From positions 21,492,001 through 21,556,000 of the forward strand of contig AP031354.1 of the NCBI GenBank assembly GCA_037833965.1: DNA of 64,000 nt, in the 5' to 3' direction. Source of the stretch: Marchantia polymorpha subsp. ruderalis (lineage: Eukaryota; Streptophyta; Marchantiopsida; Marchantiales; Marchantiaceae). The notes under the pieces are model-generated. The model worked only from the letters and a program-made list of their open reading frames with translations. It was not told the origin of the DNA and did no database searches. The position numbers and the translations under genes are program-made. Shown here one piece after another: positions 10,916-23,377 of this stretch (positions are counted from its first letter, which is position 1; every line of letters begins with the position of its first letter).

Positions 10916-13900
10916 AGGTTTCGGAGAGATCATGGCTGGAGCAAGTTCCGAACTTCGGGCGTACCAATTTGTGGGATCACGACAGACGAAATCTGGTCGC
11001 CGAAAGTTTTCTCATCCCCGGCAGGATGTCACCGTGATCCTTCTCCCTTACAGATCGTGTGGAGCTCATTCTAGTTTACATTCTGAACACGTTCACGGGA
11101 GAATGAAAGTTTATTTTCAAGTGGAATCCCCACATCACACCTTGCAGATTTTACACATGCATGGTCAGAGAGCTGGCTCCTCGAGAACTTCTCGAGACCA
11201 GGAATCTTCTCGGTTATGAATGCTGCGAAGATAGTCTGATGGTATTCGGGAATCGAATTAACCAGCATCCAAAGGCAGTGGAGCGTGCGATGGTTTAGCT
11301 CGATCAAATGCTGGGCACCGGAATTCATGGACCGTGTGAAGCTAATTATCCAGCGAGGCGGTACAATACTGGAGGAATCAGGCCAATCTAGAGCATTTGT
11401 GCTGGAGATTTCAGGAGAAGGTATTCGGGCTCGTATTTTTCAATTTTTGCCTTAGATACCTCGTTTCCGTCTCCAGCTTCAGTCCACTCCTTCATTGGGG
11501 TCGTTACAAATACACGCTTGCCTTGATGTGTTTCACCACATCACAGCTCGAGGTTCCCCACCTCATCTTCTCTGCCTGAAATAAACGATAGCATCAGATC
11601 AAGTGAAGAAGAGAGAATTCAGAAACAAATTGAGGTTCTGGATATGCCCTTCTATTTCCAAATACAGGACATCAGCTCGGCATCTTCACTCTGATAGCAT
11701 TTAACGACATCATCGGATAATGATTCACAAAGCCCATGTCCAAAGTTTCCGTTGATAGTCTTCCATCAGAATATAAAACATGTTACTCCATCTTTCGAAT
11801 TCGGAATTTGCTCCTGAAGTAAAACTTTTCTCGCTTTAGCATAACCTATAAGTTGGGTTTGGAACCGGAGGACAGGATGTTTACACACTCATCATTGCCT
11901 CAAATTTTACGAGTGTTATTTCAATTCCTTGGGTAATTGTTGAAATCGCTGCATTGCATTCAGATAGTGGTATGGTCCACCAGCTTTAGCTTCAAACGAA
12001 TTGTGAGATTGCAATAGCAAGAGAAAACCCACACACACCCAAAAAAAAACCCCGGATTTCAAATGATTGCCAGTGTATCTTATTTTCGACCGAGTCACGA
12101 GCAAAAGGTCTGAACGCAATGACGACGTCGATTGACCTGCTGGGGTACAAAAGGTCATGATTCCTTAGACTGCTGTTGAATGATTGGAATGATGAATTCT
12201 ACTACGTTTAGCTGCTTACGATGGTTGCTAGCAGTCAACTGACGACCCTACAATTTTTGGCATGGAAAAAGAGTACGCGGGTTTCTCTTTACTTAAGACC
12301 GAGAAGAAATCTAAACTCAAGCATGTCGAATACCTGAAAGAGTATTTTACGATACAAATCTTCTGCAATAAAACTTATCACAACTACGAGGTCTGCGTTT
12401 TTTAGAAAGAAAATTCATGACCTTTTCAATTACGATATACGAGCTTTTAGGCTAAAGTCAGACTTAAGGGTTTGCAATTCCAGTGAAATATAGTTACCAG
12501 TATAATTTAGATAATTCTTAGACCGAATCTAAGTCAATTTTTTTCCAAGAAATTAGAGATAGAAAGTTTGAATACATAATTCAAACAATGCTTGTTGTGT
12601 TGAAAATACAGGATAATTTTTAACTTTAAAGAAAAATGTTCGATTTCTTATAGTTCTATTAGGGTTGTATTATATTTGTTATAGATTATCATTGTTCTTT
12701 TGCACCAAGTCCCTAACTTAAAATGTCCTTACACAACCGAGGGTCCGAATCAATCTGTCAGCCTATTAACAAAAGTTTACTGTTTACTGAAACGTAATAT
12801 TCAGATTCTGGTTCATAATAATATATGAATTTACCTACTGAATAAATCAAGAAGATCCTGATTTTAGGAGGAAAAAAATCCGATTTGACTTTTGTTGATA
12901 CAAAGGAAAATTATGTTCAATATAAGGGTTATTTATTTCTTAGATCTTTACTGGGCTGGGTGCAAATTAAATTCGGTGCTTGCCACCTACACCTCCTTAT
13001 TTGACGTTTCCAAATATGTTTTTATGACATACGTCTAATTCATTATATAAAAGCGTTCTGATATTTCCGAGGTTGATTTCATATTTTACTCATAGTAAAA
13101 CAAAATTCACGTTCAAAAAGGTTCAGTGTAATACATCACGATTAATAACACTGTCATTGAACTTTACATGGAAGATCCGCACATATTCAAATAATGATGA
13201 GGAGAAAAGTGATAGTGTGAGCTCCTCATAGTTTTCAGATATGACAAAAGAATTAGTCCTAGATTCTATTGACGATTTATGTGATATCATACAAATGAAT
13301 TGAAAGATTTCATGACTGCACGGATATGTTACACTAGTTTTTTGTCCTGTAATTCTAGTAAATACAGAGTTTAACCTCCCATCAGTGACTTACATTGTTG
13401 CTAGGTTGTAAGTCTTTATTGGGAGTTGTCATTCACAAAACAAAAGTGTGCAGCATTGACTATCAATTTCCAATAATGACATATATTGGTGCTAGGATTA
13501 TACTTCATTATTGAGAGTTGTAACTCACAAATAAAACTTTGTAAAGTTCTTATGGAACGTTACACCCTTCCTAGAACATATTGTAAGTTCTTTCGAAGTT
13601 TAAATGAATGTATGTGATTTCATTATTTAATTTCAAAGCTTTGTATTGTAATCATGATAGAAATTGTACTTCCAAAATTATATTTGGAAATTTCATTATT
13701 GGATAATCTCATGTCACTATTGTACATGGGAGGATGTTACTCGTACAAGGTGACACTATTGTAGACTCCTGCTTAATTACTCAATTTATGAAATTGCCAT
13801 GTATCAACATTTTTTAACGTAACATATCATGAATCGTCATGAGGTGTACATTTTGAATTTTTTTTGCGTCTGGCTTTGAGTACTACTTCTCAGACCTTGG

Positions 13901-14837
13901 CCTAAAACTCTTCAAGTAATTTTTTGATATCTTTGAAAAAAAATTTGCCTTAGTTTTGAACAATAGAGCAAAACATCTGAAATCCAATATCAAAAAATAT
14001 CTTTTACAAAGAATCAATTCCATGAAATTCAACTTCTTCATTGTTTTTCTCATTAATCTGAACATATTCTTCCAATTTTGATTGGTTGATAGGTAAAATA
14101 AAGCTTCCTATGATTAAAACTAACTTAGTGGCAATGACGTTAATTTTGCTTTAGCCCCTGGTCCCAGTTCCAAGTTCATGAGCTCCGCACTACTGAAGGA
14201 GTTTATTGATAGACCTTGACGAGACAAAATTTCATGTTTCTTTTACATAACTTGCGGCATCCAGCAGTAACGCTGGATTTCACTAGAAAACTATTGCTTT
14301 ATCTCGTCTTAGTTGATTTCCAATTTTCTTTCCGTTGTTTTAAATTCTGACCAAGCTCGTAAAAGTCAAGGATATCTTTAAAGTATAAATATGTGTATCG
14401 TTTCTTGAGAGAGAGATAATGATTCCCATATCACAAGATTGTTTCTAGTTAATAGAGTTAGAGAAATAAAAATTACACTGATGTTGTCGCGTTTGAGGTC
14501 ATCAATATTATAATTCAGTAGGAGAACAAGATGTATTGTTGTTCTTTTGATTTCTGGAACAAAAGACTTCGGTGAATCATTTTCACCAAGTTTTCAAGTC
14601 TATCTATAAGTTCCATTTATTGAAAGAAGTAATTGGATAATATCAATATTTAATATACAATGAATATTTTGAATTTCTAATATTTACGCAATGAATTTCA
14701 TGCTTTCTACATATGTTGGCGTCAATTGTGAGAGAATCACTAGAGTTAACAAGACTCTTGTGTTTAGATTGTAGTTGGTGTCCATGAAGATGAAATATAC
14801 GAGAAGTAGACTAGAAGATCTAGTCTAGAAAATTATG
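10916..14837. other. Long AT-rich intergenic stretch
   Basis: The 3' flank of the repeat protein (to about 11900) has short unremarkable frames only. From about 12170 to 14837 the DNA is strongly AT-rich, with no open frame of credible length or composition on either strand. I see no gene, RNA or clear transposon here. A small perfect 8-bp foldback (TAGACTAG/CTAGTCTA) lies at about 14806-14826, just outside arm B. Confidence 0.5.
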
Positions 14838-15238
14838 AGTAAAATAGAATTGTGAAGAGAAATAGCGATTGTTGTGGATTATAGACACTGTCTCATATCG
14901 TAGAAGATCACCGAAGGTTCAATTTAAACATTTCGACAGAATTTGGGCTTTTCTGAAAGCGAGCTAATTGCTCCACATGGCACTTTTGAAATCAGCGGCT
15001 GAAATCTGGTTTGTACATAACTCACTGCACGGGGAAATGAACAATTCATCCTCGATTTCTGAAAACTTTTATCTCGAAGCAGGGGTGGGCATGGAAGCGC
15101 TGTTCTAAACCGACGTGGGCGGCCATCTCTAACTTGTCGGAGTGAGAACCTGTGGGAAAGCAGAGGAAGAGGACGAGGCTCGATGCAGGTGGGAAAGCGG
15201 CTAGAGCTGGACGCAGAATCTGTCACGAGGGGCACGAA

Positions 15239-16222
15239 ATGCTCTGGGGCCTCATGCGACCAACGTTTCCGGTTAGGCTGAGAATGGATGACTCCTACTG
15301 CGAAAAGGATTACACCATTGAGTATGCAAATTTCAATGGAAGTCCATCTGAAGATGTTGAGTACTTCCTCCGAGATTTCGAAGCCATCGCGCAGTACAAC
15401 GAACAGGTCTCGGATGAAGACAAACTGCGAACTCTTCCCAATTTGCTCAAAGAACGAGCTCTCAGTTGGTACACGTCTTTGAATGCAGACGAACGAGGAG
15501 ATTGGGAAAGCCTCCGCGCTGCGCTTGTGAAGAAATTTCGTCGAAATCCTCACAGATTGCTGACCAAACTCAGCAGGATAAAGAAGAAGCCTGATGAATC
15601 CATTAGAAAATACTCGATCAAACTGACAAGGCTGATCAATCAATTGCAGAGTGTCGATGAACCCTATCCTGAAAGATTGAAGGTATGGTGGTACTTGAAG
15701 GGACTGCCAACATCCATTTGCAAGTATTGCCTGCAAGCAGGTAATAACTCCACCCTGGAAGCTGCTATATCGATTGCCAAGACCTACGAAGCGACGGCTA
15801 AGACTCCTCGTCAAGAACTTCACGGAAGAGGTACTGAAAGGTCAGACGATGCGGATGCTGACGCTGATGCGAGTTCTGAAATTTCTGATCTTGAGAGTTG
15901 TACATCCATGGGGACATTCATTTCCAGTATTGCCGAATCAGTTGATTTGAGGAGCAGAAACTTAGCTCCGAGAAAAATTCATTCCTCACCCAGCCGCCGC
16001 AAAGCGCTTGTCTCATCCCGGGAGAGCAAGACCAGTATACGCACCGAACGTCCTTCAAAGACGGTTGTTAAAAGAGAAGCTGCGAAGCTATGCTGCAAGA
16101 GTAACGATCGACAAGAAGATGTGAGACTTGGAACAAGACTGGATCGCCGATCTGCAAGTATTCAGGATGACATTGAAAGGCTTACCAGGGGACTGCACGG
16201 GCAAATCTACCTTCGAAGATAA
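15239..16222 (+). CDS. Ty3/gypsy-type gag polyprotein, open frame without pol
   Basis: An uninterrupted frame that encodes 327 residues from the first ATG (15239). The reading frame is open back to 15146 but has no earlier ATG. Residues about 37-170 match the retrotransposon gag core: a W-Y motif (ALSWYTSLN), the F-R-R-N-P helix and a lysine-rich stretch, followed by WWYLKGLP. After this comes an acidic run (DADADADASS, near residue 205) and a basic, polar tail; no CCHC zinc knuckle, protease, reverse transcriptase or integrase follows. After the stop, host-like NPF sequence on the other strand begins within 450 bases. In Ty3 elements pol normally follows gag directly, so this is a gag-only remnant or a captured gag gene. 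Whether it is expressed is unknown. Confidence 0.7.
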   Translation: MLWGLMRPTFPVRLRMDDSYCEKDYTIEYANFNGSPSEDVEYFLRDFEAIAQYNEQVSDEDKLRTLPNLLKERALSWYTSLNADERGDWESLRAALVKKFRRNPHRLLTKLSRIKKKPDESIRKYSIKLTRLINQLQSVDEPYPERLKVWWYLKGLPTSICKYCLQAGNNSTLEAAISIAKTYEATAKTPRQELHGRGTERSDDADADADASSEISDLESCTSMGTFISSIAESVDLRSRNLAPRKIHSSPSRRKALVSSRESKTSIRTERPSKTVVKREAAKLCCKSNDRQEDVRLGTRLDRRSASIQDDIERLTRGLHGQIYLRR

Positions 16223-16659
16223 AATAGGACGAGGTGGATCGATGAAACCAGGATTTCTATCAACCAGAGTACGGAGGGATCAATAACTGCGGTAAGAGAT
16301 GCAATTTGCTCGTTCTCTCCTGACAATGCCTTCAATGAACACTGCCGGAAATGGAGTGACTTTTGGAAATACAGTATCTCCACCTCATCGTAAGGGCATA
16401 AGTTGAGATGTGCAATTCCCGTGAGAAATTAATTAAATCCCCACCAATCACCTATTTACTCCACCTATAAACGTCTCGTCCGGGAGTGGACCGCAGAACA
16501 CCACGGGGGTTTTCGGGTGAGTTGAAAAATGTGCTTATATATCACTTCATTGCCTGCACAACAATTGCAACATTCTCTGACAGTCCATAAGAATTCACAT
16601 ATGTATCCCTCATGTCTCATTTGCCTGATGACTCACAATTCCCTGTACATATTTGACTA

Positions 16660-16914
16660 TTAGGTACGAAGAGTACGAGGTTCCGGTAAAATCTTGTAGT
16701 TGGCCCTTTCGCCGGAGTATCGGTCTCCTCTAAAACTTGCTTTGCTGAACAGAGGTCTTAAGAGAACACCTTCAATGCTCAAGACGATCGTGTGTAATGC
16801 AACATGAGTAGATCTACGTTTTGTATAAGAGTAAACGCCCTTCCAGTGTACCACAAGCATTAGTACTGTTGTTCCCAGAACCATCAAAGGAGCGAACCAA
16901 TTCATGAAGGCCAT
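16660..16914 (-). pseudogene. NPF transporter relic (arm B copy)
   Basis: Inverted copy of 1816-2070, 84 codons, with the same helix and basic loop (GTTVLMLVVHWKGVY). The 3' quarter has drifted from the arm A copy through a frameshift after SGERA. It has no neighbouring NPF exons. It is a fragment moved or copied together with gag. Confidence 0.45.
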
Positions 16915-17406
16915 ACCAACTGATTTTCAGATTTCTTCTCAAAGAAAAATTGAATTCATCATGATTTCGTCACCGAAAAGGTACGAAACGAACATTTTGG
17001 ATGAGTCTGGGACTCGTAAGATCTGCTCCAGACTAATAGTGTACACTGACATGATCCCAAGCTGTATACAAACGCAAAGCTCTTTTTATTGAATTCGTAG
17101 CTGATGTGTCCCTTCGAGCCTAGATGTCTCAAAATTGTTAGATTGGATGAGAAAAATTTTCATCAGTCTTCAGCCACGTATCGATCTTTCCGAACTTTGA
17201 ATAATAACCTCTGTCAAGCAACACCACATATGTGTAAGGAAGGGTGCAAATCAGAGGCTACTGGAAGGATACTTTGCCGTATATCAGGAAAAACCTTCTT
17301 ATAAGAAACTCACAAAATCACATTGAAATTGACTGCGCTCCTGGAAACGGAGAGGGCTGGAAGCGTGAGGGACAAAGTAGAAGTTAAGGATACAGCATAC
17401 AACCCG

Positions 17407-20400
17407 CTAGGAGTGCCAAGGATTGGAGGCTATTACCGCAAGAATTTGAGTGTAGGCCTTAAATCCTGTCAAAAAGCGGATGTACGTGCTTGTCTTGCTT
17501 TGGCTTTCTGCAACTGCCCTGATGCGAGGTACCAAGAAACTTGCAACCTTCAAAAGGAACATCATAAATTAGAGGCTAATCCCATATCATCAGAGAAAAA
17601 AAAATGCTCTCATGGATCCTAGGATACACAATAATCACAAATTTAACACTTACATTCGCTTAAAGCATATACCAGAACAGACACACATTCATCTTCAGCA
17701 GTTCCAGTCACAAACCTTATCTGCTGGTTCAGCTAAAATATTGACGAAGAATTTTGCCTGCGACGAGGTGAAGAGTTTTTCATGAGTAAAATTCTTGAAG
17801 TTTCTTAGATTTACTTTTGTGCATGGGCCATGAATGACGGGCAGTTTCACTTAATCTGTCCTCACCATGCACCTATCATTAGCTTACTAAAAAAGACACA
17901 AAATAGAATTCAAAAACAATTAAGTCAGATTATCAGCCAACAAACACAGATAAATACCTGCCCTGTTTCAACACCCGACATAAGAAGGTCCGTAGTCACC
18001 ATGCCCGGCTGTTTTACATTCACAACAAAACCTCGCTGATCAATTATGTAATGCGGAGTTCAATTCCCTCTGTAAGGGCCTGTCCAGTCGTCTCAAGAAT
18101 CATTATATATTTGTGTATGTATGTGGTGATTCACAAACGCTGCTGATAAAAAAAAAACAGCGAAACACACGTCTCCCATCAACAAACACTTAAGAAAATC
18201 ACCACAGGAGATGAGAGCTGCAGGGTCCGAGCTCTATAAAGACCGCCTTACCGATAGATTGTGAACAACCACGTTCTTCACCCCTTGCATGCGCAACTCT
18301 GCCTGGCGGATCAAAAGATGACAGACGTTTTGTTGATGAAAATCTCACAGCATGAAGGTAATGATAGTCGGCAAGAAAATAATTGATACTATTGATGCGG
18401 TGAAGCTTCTTCAGCTTCTTCATTTATCTAGTCAAAGCTGTTATAGCCAGATCTGTGACGAATGTGACAAGAAATCAATACAATTAGTTGGACACTCCTC
18501 AGGACTAAACCTGCAAAGATTTCGTGAACTGAGCTAGGCTGCGTTTGGTTGCTCCATACACTGCGAATCTGCAAACATAAGCCATAATTGGTTAATTTCG
18601 AACAAAATGTCCTCTCCATAGAACATGAGAATGTTGAAGAAAAGATTATGGAGTAGAAAGAACGTTGAAAACGTTCTGTACAAAGTTCGGATTTCATAAG
18701 AAAACTAGATTCATTAGCATCTGCCTGTGACATAGACCATAGAACCCGCTCTCTGCCGAACCAGTGCTTGCCTAAGAAGATAAAAGCTTTGACATATTCA
18801 GTAGCAACAAAACTTCATCACTATTAAGTAAACAGAGAAAGTAAAACTATCAACGAGTTCTTAAGCCAGACCTGGGAGTGGCATTCCCATCAGCACCCGC
18901 ACCGTCCATGTTAAATATGTGTCCTCCGCGGGGCTGCTCTCTCATTGTTCTAATTGCCTGAACTCAATCCAAGAACTCACTCAGCATCAATAGAGCTCTC
19001 CAGTTCTAGTTTAGTTGTAGATAAGGATCTACAACTAAACAACAAACTACAACTTGAATCTTACATCTGTAAGACATCCCAATTACCTGCTAGAACAAAG
19101 TTCAGAATATCAAAATAACAAACATCAGGAGGTGAGATGAAGGTGCTATCGTGTACCTGCCGGCAACAAAGCATGACACCTAGCGTATTGGTCTCCACAA
19201 TTTCCCTGCAGGCAGACAACTGAATCTATGAGCAAGTGAAGAATAAGTCGAGCACTCTTCTTTACTGCTAGATTACCTTGAAAAATAAATTTCAAACCTT
19301 CCAACTAAGATCAGCCAAAACCTACACTGTCACTTGTACTTACGCAATATCTGCGTCTTCTGTATCTACCAGCGGTTTATACGAGTATGCATTCGACCCA
19401 GCATTGTTGATCTGCGTATGCAACATAGATAACTCAACGTCAATGTCGTTACGTCCTTACCCACAGTCAGATATACAGTGCATTCCAAAGACATGTGGAA
19501 ATGACTGCCCTTACCCATATATCAACGTAGCCAATCTCGGATTTGCAGAAGTTGGACAACGCTTCCACGCTTTTGGCGCTACTTACATCACAAGTAGTAC
19601 CCTGTCATAAGAGCAAATTTGTTAACGTCATGTTCTCCAAAACTTCTTCCGGGAGCTTGGATCAAAGAAATCTTCTTTACAGTTTTTCCAAATGTGGTGA
19701 TATGAGCAATGTCGATTCATGTGATCGTTTACAATAACTTACCCAAACCCGTCTTTCTCCAAATTCTTCGGTAAGCTCCTTCAAAACATTCTGTACACGC
19801 TCCTCTGGAAATTTAGGGAATCATCAAGTGCAATACAGCGAGCAGCAGGATCCACATCTCCATCAGTGCCTTGTGGCATTGGAGTAAGAATGGTAGGAAC
19901 ACTGTCCACACAAGGGGCCAAGAATTGGCAAGTCTGAAGAAGGCAAATTGCCATCTTCCAGGCCTTTAGCTCCAAGCAAGCAGTATATGCTTGTGTGCCA
20001 GACTCAGGCAAGTAAGCTACAGAACCAACAAAAAGCTACCCCTCGAGACCAAAAATTGCATTTCTATTTCTTGTCTCTTTCCATCATCCGAGAAACTTAT
20101 CTCAACACAGCACATTCTCACTTCTTCAGCTCATTCTTGTTCCAAAGAGTGACTTCGTCAAACAAAACTAGTTGAAGGTAAAATGAACTCAATTAGCGTT
20201 ACGTGCCTGAACGAGAGCAGATAATCACATTGTCCCCTTCTTGTAGGAATACTTTAGCAAGCGCGTACCCAACACCTGTGGCGGGCAATCAAGGAATCAC
20301 ACATGTTGAGAACTTGCTGTGACAGACCTTGAGCGGAATGAGATTACAGGAGACTATAACTGAAATACAGCGGAGAAATGTCAAGAGAAATTTCAGAATA

Positions 20401-20770
20401 CAATGTTGTATCTTCAAACCAAAATATCGAAAAATCTATGCATCTGCATTACACCTTTCGTGGAACCAGTGATGAGAACGTTAAAGGGAGGACGCATCTC
20501 CTCCTGCAACACAGTCGAAGCTCGAGCAGTCTGCTCTTCCGACGCTGCAGCGGCATTGGCCCGAACGGGATTCCCACAGCTATGAAACTTCTTCTCCACA
20601 CGGGCCAGAGACAATCTCTCATCGAACTGTCGTCCTACTCGAACTCTGGACCAGGCAACGACATGGCCACATGCATTCTGACGCTCTGGAGCTGAGAAAG
20701 AAGAGTCTGCTCGGGCAAGAGCCGAACCGCAGAGGGATGAGCCCGAAAGCCCAGCAGAAATCATTGCCAT
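17407..20770 (-). CDS. NOL: Chlorophyll b reductase, NOL type (short-chain dehydrogenase)
   Basis: Twelve exons in coding order: 20455-20770, 20207-20275, 19743-19804, 19515-19601, 19344-19411, 19157-19205, 18872-18957, 18511-18568, 18252-18302, 17958-18008, 17716-17757 and 17437-17547 (350 codons, frame kept throughout). The NOL/NYC1 enzymes sit in the thylakoid membrane and reduce chlorophyll b to 7-hydroxymethyl chlorophyll a, the first step of chlorophyll b and LHCII breakdown. Residues 1 to about 90 are a Ser/Arg-rich plastid transit peptide. The Rossmann motif TGSTKGVG is at 101-108, NNAG at 180-183 and the catalytic YGATK at 250-254; HNLSPGMVTTDLL is also typical. Exon 12 ends at ...FKAYTQILA. 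The usual short basic last exon was not found; reading on gives nine residues and a stop at 17407. Intron 2 (19805-20206) has a GC donor. Family assignment is secure; the 3' end is uncertain. Confidence 0.9.
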
Positions 20771-23377
20771 TCACAATCCAATTCGACACAGAGAAATCTC
20801 TCGGTGCGAATTTGCTGAGACTGACGAGCTTCCGATTTTCCCTGCCTCTGCCGCTCCTCCGTCCATAATCCTCGAGGCCTGCCTTCCGGCTGACAGCAGA
20901 ATCTATCCGCTCCACTCTAACCAAGGCTCCTTATGACACAAGAACGTTCCCGGTCATCATCATCATCGAAGCCGGTTGTAGTTTGCCCACCGTGTAAAAG
21001 TGGCCGAAATGTTAGATAGTCAACATTCGGCCTTGTTCTATCCTTCTTCAGTGAATGGCGAACACATGGTGTAATGGTTTCAACAAAGATTTGTTTTTGC
21101 AATCTTTCTGAAGAAGAGGGAATAATAAACACTAAGAGATATCATCAAGTGAGTGTGAAAATGTACTGGAGCAACTAAGCAAATGAAAAGTGAAATTTAT
21201 TTCAACCACATTCAATTCAAGCCGAAACACACATGCTATCAATGGTTAAATCTAAAATTTTTATCCATATTAATGGTGTAGATAAAGTCAGTCATAGATT
21301 GAAACAAATATAGACCTATCTACCCATTTACCATTTTACGTTAGTTCATAATTGAGTATACATTATTACTTCGTGAATATACATCAACTATTAAAAAAAT
21401 TTGAAGACCAGAGATTTCACTGATCACTTCATTACATTTCATTTTGAGAAATAAAATGTAATGAAGTAAAATGTTTTCAGCATCAGATTTAGACATGAAT
21501 TTCAAGTTGAATATTATAATCAATCAAATCCTTCTAAGATAAATCAATTTAAGTGAAATTAATCAATGAAAAGATGTCTAAAATATTTTTTCATTATCTT
21601 ATAATGAAGAGAATTATTTTCTTCAACTACTAAAAAGTTCAAATCTCTTGAGTGAATATCTCAAATAGATGTTCTTTAAAACTACGCTAGATTTCAAGCT
21701 GATTGATTGAAAACTCCTTCTCATTTCCTACCAAAGCGCAACTATTATACGAAGATGTGAAATATGAGAAACGTGGAGTGAAACCTACATAGATATAATT
21801 TTATTTATATTTATAGACATAAGATTTATTATGGTGAGGATTATGGCAAAATTACTTGATAATTTTAGAAAAAATTGATATATATATATATCTTTGTTTA
21901 AAAAAATTTGTGATCTTGATATTATAAATCTATCTACTGAAGTGATCTGTCATAACTGAGAGATTATAAAATATTATTTAAATAAAAAGATAATGTAATC
22001 AATATATAATATTAATTTTTAATAGTTTTTCAAATTGATAATATATTATTATTATTGTTTTTATAAAAATTTGTACAAGTTGTAAAATTTCTTTTTAAAA
22101 ACATCTTCTTGAACTTAGAGTTTGTTACATTGATATTCCAATCGTAATGTATCAACAATGTTCCAAATAAATGTTACAATGTATTTCCAAATCAATTACT
22201 ACATTAGCTCATATTTTCACAACATTTGTTTGACTATTCTCCCGCAATAAGACATCCCAACCAATGTGTTTCACATTCAGGTATTTATAGTGAATGCGCT
22301 CTCCTATCAAACCAACCACTTAGCGTAATCATTCAAGATACGTTTTCCATATGAATGGAGGTTTTTCTGGAAGGTGCATTTCAAAAAGTAAATTTCAGTT
22401 ATTTATTTTCCTATTCTCATGAACCCTAAGATGGCGATTGTGATCTGCCATCATGCTAAAGGCTAGCATACTATATTGTCAGTAAAAATGGTTACCATTC
22501 ACTTCCTCACTACGTAGAAGTGAAAATGCTTGTTTACGAAGGAATGAAAACAACTAGCTCCAGGGAATGACAAAAAATCATGATAATATAGTCCAGGACA
22601 AGTGCTAGAAGTTGAAAGTAGTAGTAAGCATGAATGATGAAGGAAAAAATTGAAGAAGAAAACGTCAAATAAACTGAAGAAGAGAACGTCTCGTGGGATA
22701 TTGATAAGTTCACAACCTTTTTCTTACAATAGTGCCTCTGGAAAATTTCATTCGTTCTTCGTATCTTAAAGAAGGATCTTTAACATCCTTGATATCAACC
22801 CTGTGCTCTTTAAACAGTTTGTAACGTTGTTTTTTAAGATCATTAAGATTGTTGTGAATTTGAACAGATAAGTTGTGAATTCGAGAGGAAATTGCTCAAT
22901 ACAGAATAGAGATTGAGTCCAAGAGGGAAAAGTAAGAGAAGACGTGAGAACTCGTCGCTGCAGTCTTTCAGTCGAATGTGCGATCGATGGTCGTCCGAGG
23001 GGGAACCCAATAATTGCCCGAGACGTATCTCCCGACGGAATCTCGAGGGAAAATACGGCTACGGTATCGTATTCGGCGTCGAGATTCCATCCAAAAAAAG
23101 ACGCTCGACAATGTGAACGACAGAGGACGAGCTCTTGGGACCGAAACTGGAATGCAGCAGCGAGGCATTCGGGTCCGCTCCGGCTCTGGCTCTGGCGCTG
23201 GCCAATTCAAGAGGAGGATCGGCTGAGGGCCGAAGTGTGAGAGAGGAGCCCGGGCGCAAATCGGAGACACGGGACGGGAGAGAGCGAGGGAGGGGGAGAG
23301 GGTGAGAGGGTGAGAAAGGAGGTCGGAGCGTGCTTCCCTCGCAAATTGGATTGGGTTTGGTTTTGAATCTCGTCGCG
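20771..23377. other. Divergent promoter region between NOL and aminopeptidase P
   Basis: NOL runs left and APP1 runs right from this 2.6-kb gap. The NOL-proximal 350 bases are GC-richer. From 21130 to about 22700 the DNA is very AT-rich, including an (AT)n run near 21877-21890 and a 14-bp foldback at 21426-21467. From 22900 to 23377 the sequence is GC-rich and purine-rich and is likely the 5' UTR of APP1. No gene was seen. Confidence 0.5.
21426..21467. repeat. Perfect 14-bp inverted repeat, AT-rich
   Basis: ACTTCATTACATTT at 21426-21439 is matched by its exact complement at 21454-21467 around a 14-nt loop. It lies in AT-rich DNA upstream of NOL and APP1. It could be a cruciform, a transcript hairpin or the remains of a small foldback transposon. 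Confidence 0.6.

Larger units (their letters stand above)
14838..17317. repeat. Arm B of the large inverted duplication
   Basis: Inverted counterpart of 1412-4376. It carries the gag frame on the plus strand (15239-16222) and the NPF tail fragment on the minus strand (16660-16914), with their spacing preserved. It lacks the two insertions seen in arm A and keeps gag open, so it represents the arm better preserved since duplication. Its outer edge at about 17317 lies only about 120 bases beyond the last recognisable NOL exon. The NPF exon at 947-1180 of arm A's flank has no counterpart here; NOL sequence occupies that place. Confidence 0.85.

Noticed and set aside
14924..15823. 299-codon open frame on the minus strand (and its counterpart, 3450-4139 plus)
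   Set aside because: Both are antisense shadows of the gag frame. The sense strand has the recognisable gag motifs.
19587..19601. 15-nt micro-exon in NOL
   Set aside because: GTAAGT after GGTACTACTTGTGAT looked like a donor, but the frame continues through it (CDVSSAKSV...) to a better donor, so the exon is 87 nt.
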